Shown here in pieces: positions 18,007 through 25,127 of a stretch of 64,000 bases of DNA; within the stretch, counting starts at the first letter, position 1, and every line of letters begins with the position of its first letter. The notes beneath the pieces were generated by a model. That model was not told the origin of the DNA, did no database searches, and saw only the letters and a program-made list of their open reading frames with translations. The position numbers and the translations under genes are program-made. The stretch is from Chloroflexota bacterium. GTDB taxonomy: Bacteria > Chloroflexota > Anaerolineae > B4-G1 > SLSP01. The stretch covers positions 62,001 through 126,000 of the forward strand of contig JAIOAX010000002.1 in the NCBI GenBank assembly GCA_019873645.1, in the 5' to 3' direction.

Positions 18007-18047
18007 ATGTACAGGATATGCAGGATTTTCAAATATATCCTGTACAT
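18007..18047. repeat. 13-bp inverted repeat between genes
   Basis: ATGTACAGGATAT (18007-18019) and ATATCCTGTACAT (18035-18047) are perfectly complementary with a 15-base loop. The hairpin lies 42 bases before the enolase-superfamily gene, with no T-run. It resembles common intergenic palindromes rather than a terminator. Confidence 0.65.
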
Positions 18048-18088
18048 CCTGTCTATCTGTCTATGTCATTTTCACAGGAGGCAAAGGT

Positions 18089-19279
18089 ATGAAAATCACC
18101 GATCTGAAATGTGCCATTATCGGCCAGAATCCCGTGGTGCGCATCATCACGGATGAAGGCATTGACGGCTATGGCGAGGCGGAATCCGCCAAGCCTTATC
18201 TCAAGCCTCACGTTCTTTTCTACAAACAATGGCTTATCGGGGCAGACCCCACCAATGTGGAAGGGGTGATGTTGCGCATTCGCCGGATGGCGAGTTTCAA
18301 ACCCTGGGGCAGCGCCGTCAGCGCGATTGAGATGGCGTTGTGGGATATCGCCGGTAAGGCCGCCGGCCTGCCGGTCTACAAATTGCTCGGCGGCAAGGTG
18401 CGCGACAAGGTGCGCGTCTACAACGGCGGCGTGCGCTTCCCGATGAACGGCTATATGCCGGAGGACTACGCCGAGAATATGGCAAAGATGAAGGCGGCGC
18501 CGGAGAAGTTCAGCATCATCAAACAGGGCATCGGCTTCCACAGCCCCATGCCGGCGCAGATACCCAATTTCTTCTACGGTGAGGTGCAGGCTGGCGCACC
18601 CCATCCCAATCGTGGTCTGCTGACCGAACGCGGCCTCAAACACATCATCGCCTGTGTCGAGGCGATGAAGGCGGTGCTCGGCGACGAAGTGGGATTGGCA
18701 CTGGATTGCGGCCCCGGCTGGATGCCCACCGACGTCATCCGCCTGGCGCGGGCACTCGAACCGCTCAACATCATGTGGCTTGAGGATACGATCAACGGCG
18801 ATTACAACCCCTACGTGCTGGCCGACGTCTACCGCGACATCACCATGAGCACCTCCACCCCTATCCACACCGGCGAGCAGATTTACCTGCGCCACAACTT
18901 CAAGGAGCTGATCGAACGGCAGGCGGTCAACATCATCGGGCCGGACCCGGCGGACGTGGGGGGCATCGCCGAACTGAAATGGATCGCCGAATACGCCGAC
19001 CTGCACGGCATCTTGATGGCGCCGCACGGTATCTTCGATGGGCTGATCGGGTTGGCGGCGCTCGTCCATGCCGCCGCGGTTATGCCGCAGAACTACATCG
19101 CTTTCGAGTACCCGGTGGGCCGGCCGGCATGGTGGTATGACATCGTCGAGGGGTTGCCCGATCCTATCGTCAAAGATAGCCTCATCGCGGTATGGGATCG
19201 TCCCGGCCTGGGCGTCACCTTCAAGGTGGATGAGGCGCAAAAATATCTGTCTGAGGAAGACAAAGACTTCTTCGATTAA
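18089..19279 (+). CDS. Mandelate racemase/muconate lactonizing enzyme (enolase superfamily)
   Basis: This 396-residue enolase-superfamily enzyme has an N-terminal capping domain and a C-terminal TIM barrel. The Mg2+ ligands are visible as D206 (LALDCGPGW), E232 (WLEDT) and E263 (TGEQ), and a general-base candidate is H313 (MAPHG). IIKQGIG lies where the family places its second catalytic lysine. The architecture fits an acid-sugar dehydratase such as a galactonate- or mandelate-racemase-group enzyme, but the substrate cannot be read from sequence. AGGAGG lies eight bases upstream of the start. No sugar transporter is adjacent, and holB converges from the other side. Confidence 0.85.
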   Translation: MKITDLKCAIIGQNPVVRIITDEGIDGYGEAESAKPYLKPHVLFYKQWLIGADPTNVEGVMLRIRRMASFKPWGSAVSAIEMALWDIAGKAAGLPVYKLLGGKVRDKVRVYNGGVRFPMNGYMPEDYAENMAKMKAAPEKFSIIKQGIGFHSPMPAQIPNFFYGEVQAGAPHPNRGLLTERGLKHIIACVEAMKAVLGDEVGLALDCGPGWMPTDVIRLARALEPLNIMWLEDTINGDYNPYVLADVYRDITMSTSTPIHTGEQIYLRHNFKELIERQAVNIIGPDPADVGGIAELKWIAEYADLHGILMAPHGIFDGLIGLAALVHAAAVMPQNYIAFEYPVGRPAWWYDIVEGLPDPIVKDSLIAVWDRPGLGVTFKVDEAQKYLSEEDKDFFD

Positions 19280-19291
19280 GTAAAGTCGCGG

Positions 19292-20281
19292 CTACGCCAG
19301 CTCCGGCAGATTGAGAAGCAGGTTTTCCAGCCACAACTGCGCGTTGGCATTGTGTTGCAGCGCGTCCCGGCATGCTTCGAGCGCCTGGAGCGCCTGAAGA
19401 ACAGCGTTGGGTGGGACGCGCTGCGCGATTTCGGCCAGGGCCTGGTCGTACTGCCGGTAGGTGATGCGCGGCGCGTTGCCCGTCTGGATAAGTAACACGT
19501 CGCGCCAACCGGTCAACCAATAAGCCAGGATTTCATCCGGTCGCGTATGCTCATCGCGTGCGAGGGCCTGGGCCGTTTCAAAGCGCGCGGGCAAATCCTG
19601 GCGCAACAGCCCCAGCAGCAGGCGCAAGGCATTGTCCATGCGCTGTTGATACTCCGTTTCTGTGACCGCGCGGACCGCCCAGCCCATACGCCCGCCGGAG
19701 AGGCGCGCCAGGTGTGTTGCTTGTTCGGCGGGAACGTTCCAGCGGGTCTGCAACGCCGCGTCAACGGTGACCGGTGAAAGAGGGCGCAGATCAATCCGGC
19801 GGCTGCGCGAGACGATGGTGGGGAGCAGCAAATCGGCATCCTGAGCCAGGAGGATCAGGTGTGCATAGACCGGCGGCTCTTCGAGAGTTTTCAGCAGCGC
19901 GTTGGCGGCTGCCGTGGTCGCGCGCTCGAAGTCGCCGATGAGCGCGATCTTGTGGGCGCTCTCGTTGGGCGTCAAAGTTAGAAAGCGTTCGACGGCGCGG
20001 ATTTGTTCGATTTTCAAACTGCCGCCGGCTTCCTCCGGCGTCACCGCCATAAAATCAGGGTGATTGCCCGAAGCGAACTTGCGGCAGGCGCGGCACGCAC
20101 CGCAGGGACGCTGCGCGGCGGGCCCCTGGCACAACAACGCATTGCTGACCAGGCGCGCCAGCGTCATTTTCCCCACGCTCTCCGGGCCGGTGATCAGCAA
20201 CGCTTGCGGCATCTCATCGCGCTCCAAGGCCAGTTGCAACTGGCGGACGGCCAGCTCGTGCCCGACGATATCCCAGGTCAT
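19292..20281 (-). CDS. holB: DNA polymerase III delta-prime subunit
   Basis: This is the clamp-loader subunit that helps place the sliding clamp on DNA. It has 329 residues. The AAA+ fold carries TGPESVGKMTLA (31-42, P-loop), and the four-Cys zinc knuckle is in RPCGACRACRKF. NALLKTLEEPP is the delta-prime/gamma signature, with SRSRRIDL after it. ATG 20281 is used because it overlaps the stop of the upstream NTPase gene by four bases (ATGA), implying translational coupling; longer frames upstream are not supported. It converges with the enolase-superfamily gene. Confidence 0.92.
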   Translation of the reverse strand: MTWDIVGHELAVRQLQLALERDEMPQALLITGPESVGKMTLARLVSNALLCQGPAAQRPCGACRACRKFASGNHPDFMAVTPEEAGGSLKIEQIRAVERFLTLTPNESAHKIALIGDFERATTAAANALLKTLEEPPVYAHLILLAQDADLLLPTIVSRSRRIDLRPLSPVTVDAALQTRWNVPAEQATHLARLSGGRMGWAVRAVTETEYQQRMDNALRLLLGLLRQDLPARFETAQALARDEHTRPDEILAYWLTGWRDVLLIQTGNAPRITYRQYDQALAEIAQRVPPNAVLQALQALEACRDALQHNANAQLWLENLLLNLPELA

Positions 20282-20847
20282 CGTAGACGCTCCGGTTTGG
20301 GTGAGCGCTCTTGCAGCGTACAAGCCTCATTGACGATGGTTAACAAGGCGTCGGGCATCCCATCGCGGATTTCCAGTGTGAGGGGGACTACGGTATAAAA
20401 AGTCACCGGAAGCTGCCACATAGCCCGTACCAGCAGCTCCGGGCGCACGACGATAAAGGCCACGCGGTAATTGAAGCGGCGCAGCAACTTGAGGGCGCGC
20501 ACCCATCCCTGACCGTAAATCAATTCCAGAGGGCCGATTTCATCCAGCATGAAGACCTGCGTGGGAAAACAGGCGTCCAACGCCTGATCGCTGCGGGCCA
20601 ACGCTTCGGGAGCAAGGCGAAAATTTCCCAGGGCTAAACCTGCCTTATCGGTCATGGGCAAAGTCAGGGGATATGTTTCGCCAGTACACAGTTCGGTAAC
20701 CCATAGATCGTGTTCACCGGTTCGCCGGGTGAGCAAACCGGTGACTTTGATGTGAGCTTGACGGAGCATATCTGCCAGACGGAAACACAGCGTGCTTTTC
20801 CCGATCTGACGCTCCCCGGTGAGAAGGATGATTCGCGGCTCCAACAT
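20278..20847 (-). CDS. THEP1-like NTPase
   Basis: This is a 189-residue P-loop NTPase of the THEP1/nucleoside-triphosphatase type. Walker A is GERQIGKST (11-19), and Walker B is VFMLDEIGPLE followed by the typical ELIYGQGW segment. Characterised members hydrolyse several NTPs slowly, and their biological role is unclear. The last four bases overlap the first codon of holB, so the two products are made together. Whether the NTPase has a replication role is unknown. The tmRNA gene lies upstream on the same strand, separated by an intrinsic terminator. Confidence 0.82.
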   Translation of the reverse strand: MLEPRIILLTGERQIGKSTLCFRLADMLRQAHIKVTGLLTRRTGEHDLWVTELCTGETYPLTLPMTDKAGLALGNFRLAPEALARSDQALDACFPTQVFMLDEIGPLELIYGQGWVRALKLLRRFNYRVAFIVVRPELLVRAMWQLPVTFYTVVPLTLEIRDGMPDALLTIVNEACTLQERSPKPERLR

Positions 20848-20878
20848 CCTGGTTGCAGTGTCTCAGCGATTTCGCGTA

Positions 20879-20909
20879 AAATAAAAGGCCGGGGTAAGAC
20901 CGCCGGCCC
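20879..20909 (-). terminator. Intrinsic terminator after tmRNA
   Basis: Read on the minus strand, GGGCCGG and CCGGCC arms are followed by TTTTATTTT. It lies directly downstream of the tmRNA 3' end and before the NTPase gene. Confidence 0.75.
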
Positions 20910-20913
20910 TGTG

Positions 20914-21338
20914 TGGAGATGGCGGGAATCGAACCCGCGTCCGAAGAATTCGACGATGAGCATCTACGAGCGTAGTCGGCGCTTGCCTTTTGCCTGGAGG
21001 GTCGCGGCCGACCGCGCCGCATCCAGACTAGCCGAGACGGCTTAGACTTCCTTATCGGCGTCGGGAAGTGTGCGCGCAGACTTTATGTCACCTGGCTCCA
21101 CCACGCCTGCGGGATGGTGGAGGGGCGTGACCGGATCTTCCGGTCAGGTTGTGGATGACCCGACGATCAGCTTACGCAGCGAGGGCGACCGGGGCCGTAG
21201 CCCAGGTATTCGCCATCGCGGGCATCCAGGTGTTTGCCTTAGGTTTGGCATTTTGGGTTTGCTCCTGGGTTTACGGAGACGGAGCCTCCCCGGCCCGCCG
21301 CCCATCCTCAGCCTTCCCCGTCGAAACCTATCATCCCC
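20914..21338 (-). ncRNA. ssrA: Transfer-messenger RNA
   Basis: This RNA rescues ribosomes stalled on broken mRNA and tags the product for degradation. On the minus strand the 5' end is GGGGATGATAGGTTTCGACG, the invariant tmRNA start. The 3' end contains GCGGGTTCGATTCCCGC (T-arm) followed by CATCTCCA. The acceptor arms GGGGATG and CATCTCC pair over seven positions with one G-U. The CCA is not encoded. The tag reading frame (21172-21213) encodes a peptide ending ALAA. It is a one-piece tmRNA of about 425 nt. Its 5' end is separated from the promoter of the secreted LPASG gene by a MITE-like element. Confidence 0.95.
21172..21213 (-). other. tmRNA tag-peptide reading frame
   Basis: Inside the tmRNA, a GCG resume codon at 21213 opens a frame coding for ANTWATAPVALAA followed by TAA. 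The LAA-like end is the proteolysis signal. The ANT beginning resembles tags I associate with Chloroflexota. Confidence 0.88.
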
Positions 21339-21382
21339 GCTACCCCTATTATACCACATTTTTGGTGTGGTGTGGTGATTTT

Positions 21383-21682
21383 GGGTACATTTCAACTTGG
21401 GGAAAAAAGTCAGATAAACTTCTGAAATAATGCGCCTGGATTGGTTGTAAATCTCCTTTGGAACCCACGATGAGGCTAAGGGCTAACATTGCACTTTTGC
21501 GTCCCCACCCCCGGCCCCGCACCAAAGGGGGCGGGGAGGTAAATAGAGGGGGATTTGAGGCGGCGAAGCCGCCCCAAATCCCCCTTTAAGAAATCCCCCG
21601 CTCTCCCCGCACGCGGGGAGAGCGGGGGCAGGGGGTGAGAGGGGAAAACTCAAAAAACCTGCCCCCATCCTGAAATGCCCCC
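21383..21682 (+). mobile_element. MITE-like element, copy 2
   Basis: About 300 bp with ends GGGTACATTTCA (21383-21394) and TGAAATGCCCCC (21671-21682), one base off the other copies at each end. Flanks share GATTTT (21377-21382 and 21684-21689), a remnant of a target duplication. It contains the same two hairpins as copy 1, including 21548-21584. It lies between the tmRNA 5' end and the promoter of the secreted LPASG gene. Confidence 0.8.
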
Positions 21683-21696
21683 CGATTTTACCGCGC

Positions 21697-21725
21697 TTGA
21701 CCCTGAGATTTTTTTGCCTTATAAT
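21697..21725 (+). promoter_or_regulatory. Sigma70-type promoter of the LPASG gene
   Basis: TTGACC (21697-21702) and TATAAT (21720-21725) have a 17-base spacer and begin 14 bases after the end of MITE-like copy 2. The 5' leader before the start codon is about 90 bases. Confidence 0.8.
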
Positions 21726-21820
21726 AGAATTAATGATTTTTGACCTGAAGGCCGAGAGGAGGCCTTGGGGAATTGTTCACAAATTGCATTCACAAGCAGA
21801 GTGTCTAAAGGAGGGTTCCT

Positions 21821-22393
21821 ATGTGGCTCAAGAAAATGCTGTGCGCCATCGTCGCGGCGCTGTGTATGTTGAGTGTGCTGGCCGTCGCTGCCGTGCGCGC
21901 CGAATACGGTCCCAATGAAGGGACCATCCGCGGCGCGGCCTTCGTGGATAGCAACCGCAACGGCAAAATGGATGCTAATGAGAAGGGCCTGGGATGGGTC
22001 TATTTCACCATCTCCAACGGCAGTTACAGCCACACTTACTTCTCGGAATGGCAGACGACCGACGCGGTGGGCAATACCTATGCGACCGGGACATTCGGGC
22101 CGACGCCACTGGCAAAAGGGGGCTGGAAGGTGACTTTTCACACCCCTGAGGGCTACATTCCCACCACACCGACGGAGCGTGTGGTCTACGTGCCCGGCGC
22201 GGAGGGCGGCCACGTGGCGTATGTGTATATGGGCTTCTATCCCAAGGCCGGCGTTAAAACGGGTGGTGGGAGCGGCGTCCTGCCGGCGAGCGGGCTGACG
22301 GCTAATCATAACGTGCTGTACGGCGCACTGGCAGTCTTTGCGCTGGGGGCGGTGATCTCCGTGAGTCTGGGCCTGTCCCGGCGGCGCGCCTGA
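21821..22393 (+). CDS. Secreted SdrD B-like domain protein with LPASG sorting-type C-terminus
   Basis: This is a 190-residue exported protein. Residues 1-28 form a signal peptide (KK, hydrophobic core, AVRA). A Ca-binding-loop-like segment VDSNRNGKMDANEKGLG is typical of SdrD B-like and Cna-type beta domains. The C-terminus has LPASG at 154-158, a hydrophobic helix of about 20 residues and the tail RRRA, which is the layout of a sortase substrate. No sortase gene is seen in the window. AAAGGAGG precedes the start. It has its own promoter and a strong terminator, so it is monocistronic. Function unknown; a small surface-anchored protein is likely. Confidence 0.75.
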   Translation: MWLKKMLCAIVAALCMLSVLAVAAVRAEYGPNEGTIRGAAFVDSNRNGKMDANEKGLGWVYFTISNGSYSHTYFSEWQTTDAVGNTYATGTFGPTPLAKGGWKVTFHTPEGYIPTTPTERVVYVPGAEGGHVAYVYMGFYPKAGVKTGGGSGVLPASGLTANHNVLYGALAVFALGAVISVSLGLSRRRA

Positions 22394-22415
22394 TTGGGTA
22401 TCGTATTCCGGTACG

Positions 22416-22446
22416 GCGGCGTGTGTCCTTCACACGCCGCTCTTTT
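22416..22446 (+). terminator. Intrinsic terminator after the LPASG gene
   Basis: Ten-base perfect arms GCGGCGTGTG and CACACGCCGC with a 5-base loop are followed by TCTTTT. Confidence 0.88.
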
Positions 22447-22531
22447 GTGCCTGATACTTTACGTGCTTTAAGACTGTGCTATGATTGTTTAATAGGGTTT
22501 AATGATTCTCCACGATCTTAAGGAAGTGCGC

Positions 22532-23692
22532 ATGCAGACCTATATCGTGCACTTTGGCGAGTTAGGATTAAAAGGACACAATCGGATCTTCTTTGTGCGC
22601 CAGTTAGTGGATAACCTCCGTGCCGTATTGCGGGATGCAGCGGAGGTGGAGGTGCGCGGCTTCCACAGTCACATTCTCGTCAAGACGCCCGCGGCAATGC
22701 CGGCAGCGGTGCTGGAAGAGCGTCTCAGCAAAGTGTATGGGATCGCCTACTATGCGCCGACGACGGTCGTCCCTTCGGATTTCGAGACGATTGCCCAGGC
22801 GGCGTTGCAGTTGGCCGAGGGCGTGATCACGGCAACGACGACTTTCAAGGTCAATACCACCCGTGGAGACAAGCGTTTCCCCCTGACCTCGCAGGCGATG
22901 GACCGGGAGATCGGCGCGCGGATCGTGGACAAAACCGGCGCCCCGGTCAGACTCAAGGGGCCCGACGTGACCCTGAATATCCAGATTTATGAGGATGCAA
23001 CCTATCTCTTCATACGTCGCTTGCCGGGGGCCGGGGGATTACCGGTCGGCGTCAGCGGGCGCGTGCTGGCGTTGTTCTCCGGTGGGATTGATTCGCCGGT
23101 GGCTGCGGCTATGTTGTTGAAGCGTGGCTGCACACTTGACCTGTTGCATTTTCACCTGTTGCCGGATGTGGAACAGGCGCGCGCCTCCAAGATCGTGAAT
23201 CTGGCGCGCGCGGTGCTGACCCCACAGCGACTTGCGGCGCCGCTCTACCTGGTCTCTGCCGCGCCCTTTGAGACGGCGATGGCCGGGATAGAGACCCGTG
23301 TGACCACGGTGGTCTTTCGACGCTTTATGATGCGCGTAGCTGAGTGCATCGCGGCGCAGTGTCATTGCCTGGCGCTGGTCACAGGTGAGAGTTTAGGACA
23401 GGTGGCCTCACAAACGCTGCACAACATCAACCTGATCAGCCGCGCGACGACGCTGCCCATCCTGCGCCCGCTCATCAGCTTCGACAAACCCGAAATCATC
23501 GCTGCCGCGCAGCGTCTGGGGACCTATGACCTTTCGATTCAGCCGTACCGCGACCCCTGTTCGCTGCACGCCCGCCATCCGGCGACCTACGCCGACCTGG
23601 ACGAGGTGGCGCGTGTCGAGGCCACCATCGGTGTAACCGACCTGCTCGACATCACCCTGCGCGATTATGTGGATGAGGTATGGATTGAATAA
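22532..23692 (+). CDS. thiI: tRNA 4-thiouridine synthase ThiI
   Basis: ThiI activates U8 of tRNA with ATP for sulfur transfer and can supply sulfur for thiamine. The 386 residues cover an N-terminal ferredoxin-like domain, a THUMP domain, and a PP-loop domain with SGGIDSP at 183-189 and LVTGESLGQVASQTLHNI. The C-terminal rhodanese domain found in enterobacteria is absent, as in many bacteria, so a separate sulfur carrier is needed. ATG 22532 fits the conserved family start (YIVHFGELGLKGHNR) and has AAGGA upstream; an ATG at 22502 is possible but poorer. A 15-bp palindrome follows before amaP. Confidence 0.93.
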   Translation: MQTYIVHFGELGLKGHNRIFFVRQLVDNLRAVLRDAAEVEVRGFHSHILVKTPAAMPAAVLEERLSKVYGIAYYAPTTVVPSDFETIAQAALQLAEGVITATTTFKVNTTRGDKRFPLTSQAMDREIGARIVDKTGAPVRLKGPDVTLNIQIYEDATYLFIRRLPGAGGLPVGVSGRVLALFSGGIDSPVAAAMLLKRGCTLDLLHFHLLPDVEQARASKIVNLARAVLTPQRLAAPLYLVSAAPFETAMAGIETRVTTVVFRRFMMRVAECIAAQCHCLALVTGESLGQVASQTLHNINLISRATTLPILRPLISFDKPEIIAAAQRLGTYDLSIQPYRDPCSLHARHPATYADLDEVARVEATIGVTDLLDITLRDYVDEVWIE

Positions 23693-23693
23693 T

Positions 23694-23725
23694 GTGAGCA
23701 CGTTTGAACATTCAAACGTGCTCAC
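23694..23725. repeat. 15-bp near-gapless palindrome after thiI
   Basis: GTGAGCACGTTTGAA (23694-23708) and TTCAAACGTGCTCAC (23711-23725) are complementary with a 2-base centre. No T-run follows. It contains the AACATTCAAACG core repeated upstream of several genes in the window. Confidence 0.7.
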
Positions 23726-23755
23726 GTTCCAACGCATTTTCTAAGGAGGTGAAGC

Positions 23756-24451
23756 ATGAATACGGTGAATCGTATTGTCATTGTCGTCGTGCTATTGGCG
23801 TTGATGGCAGTCATGACGGCCATTTTCATCCTGCCCCATGTGTTGCTCATTAACATCGGGGAGTGGCTAAGCAATGCCGGGCGTTACTTCAATCAGATCC
23901 AACCGGTATGGCGGCTGATCGGCGGGTTGTTGCTCTCGCTGCTCTTCGACTTGCTCATTTTGTTCCTGATCTTCCTGGAGGTGCGCAAACCACCCAAGCG
24001 TTTCATCCGCGTTCAGCAGGTCACCGGCGGCCTGGCAACCATCAGTGCGGAAAGCATCGTGCAACAACTGGTCTACAATCTCGACCCGCTCCCGAACATT
24101 ATCAAAGTCGCGCCTAAGGTGCATGCAAAAAAGGACAAGGTGCAGGCCATCGTGGATGTGGATGTTGAAGCCGGCGCCGATGTGCCGGCTCTGGCGACCA
24201 AATTGATGGACGTGGTGAAGACCGTGCTCTCCGAAAACCTGGGGCTTCAGGTTTTCGGGCAGCCTGAGGTGCGTATCAAGGTCGCGCCTGCGCCCGCACC
24301 TGTGGTGAAGAAGAGCCGCCCGGTGGCTGAACCGCCGGCGCCGCCTCAACCGGCCGCGCCGGTGGAGACACCCCGGAAGCCGCTCGACGAATCCGAGAAA
24401 CCGCGGGAATGGGGCGGGCCGCCGCCACTGCCCACCGGGGAGGAACGCTAG
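23756..24451 (+). CDS. amaP: Alkaline shock response membrane anchor protein AmaP-like
   Basis: This 231-residue protein has two N-terminal membrane helices (about 5-28 and 50-75) and a cytoplasmic Asp23/Gls24-like part (VTGGLATISAESIVQQLV). A Pro/Lys-rich C-terminal tail follows. AmaP anchors Asp23-family proteins to the membrane in Gram-positive bacteria, in envelope stress. No separate Asp23 gene is visible here. AAGGAGGTG lies before the ATG. It ends two bases before the GTG start of scpB, so they are likely co-expressed. Confidence 0.8.
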   Translation: MNTVNRIVIVVVLLALMAVMTAIFILPHVLLINIGEWLSNAGRYFNQIQPVWRLIGGLLLSLLFDLLILFLIFLEVRKPPKRFIRVQQVTGGLATISAESIVQQLVYNLDPLPNIIKVAPKVHAKKDKVQAIVDVDVEAGADVPALATKLMDVVKTVLSENLGLQVFGQPEVRIKVAPAPAPVVKKSRPVAEPPAPPQPAAPVETPRKPLDESEKPREWGGPPPLPTGEER

Positions 24452-24453
24452 GT

Positions 24454-24993
24454 GTGAGTGCCGCTTCCCCCCTGTCAGCAGACGCGCTCATCGAGGCATT
24501 GCTCTTCGTGGCTCCCCAACCTCTGACGCCGGAGAGTCTGGCTGGGGTCGCGGGATTGTCGCTTGAGGAGACCGAGGCCGCCCTGGGCGTTCTGGAGACG
24601 CGCCTGGCGGCCTCCGGTCTGCGCCTGCAACGCCACAAAAACCGCCTCCAAATCGTCTCGGCGCCCGAAGCGGCGCCCTGGGTTGAGAAGCTCCTGGGTC
24701 TGGAAGTCAACCTGCGCCTTTCCCAGGCCGCCCTAGAGACGCTGGCTATCGTGGCCTACGCGCAGCCGATCACCCGTCCGCAAATCGAGGCTATTCGCGG
24801 CGTCGGCTCCGACAGTGTGCTGCGTACGCTGCTCGCCGCCGGTCTCATTGAAGAAGTGGGGCGCGCTGAAACCGTAGGGCGGCCGATTCTCTATGGGACG
24901 ACATTGGAATTCCTCCAACAGTTCGGCCTGCAAAAGCCGGAGGATTTGCCGCCTCTGGAGCAACCGCAGAACGCATCGCCCGCGTCTTCTTAA
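24454..24993 (+). CDS. scpB: Segregation and condensation protein B
   Basis: ScpB is the winged-helix kleisin partner that works with SMC and ScpA in chromosome condensation. The 179 residues show IEALLFVAPQPLT, then SQAALETLAIVAYAQPITRPQIEAIRGV, a hallmark of the family, and GRAETVGRPILYGTT. The GTG at 24454 is taken as the start: it begins two bases after the amaP stop, with GGGGAGG about 10 bases upstream, and the mature family start LSADALIEALLF follows. No scpA or smc gene lies in the window. A 67-bp tandem duplication starts at its stop codon. Confidence 0.92.
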   Translation: MSAASPLSADALIEALLFVAPQPLTPESLAGVAGLSLEETEAALGVLETRLAASGLRLQRHKNRLQIVSAPEAAPWVEKLLGLEVNLRLSQAALETLAIVAYAQPITRPQIEAIRGVGSDSVLRTLLAAGLIEEVGRAETVGRPILYGTTLEFLQQFGLQKPEDLPPLEQPQNASPASS

Positions 24994-25127
24994 TGTCAAT
25001 GGATGAAACGGATTGGAAAGCAAAATCCGTTCAATGTCTGTCTATGGCTCTTGCTGAAAGTGTCAATGGATGAAACGGATTGAAAAGCGAAATCCGTTCA
25101 ATGTCTGTCTATGGCTCTTGCTGACAC
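24994..25127 (+). repeat. 67-bp tandem duplication covering the next gene's start
   Basis: Two adjacent 67-bp units (24994-25060 and 25061-25127) differ at only a few bases. Each contains an ATG followed by the codons for the signal-peptide start of the 864-residue protein (ATG 25003 and 25070). Since 67 is not a multiple of three, the first copy reads 26 codons and stops. Confidence 0.9.

Noticed and set aside
18053-19240. A 395-codon open frame on the minus strand opposite the enolase-superfamily gene
   Set aside because: It has no recognisable domain and mirrors codon bias of the real gene on the plus strand, which has clear catalytic motifs.
21070-21430. Short open frames on both strands near 21.1-21.4 kb
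   Set aside because: They lie within the tmRNA and the start of MITE-like copy 2 and have no protein features.
24994-25127. Reading the repeat at 24994 as a CRISPR array
   Set aside because: It is a simple two-copy tandem duplication without spacers.
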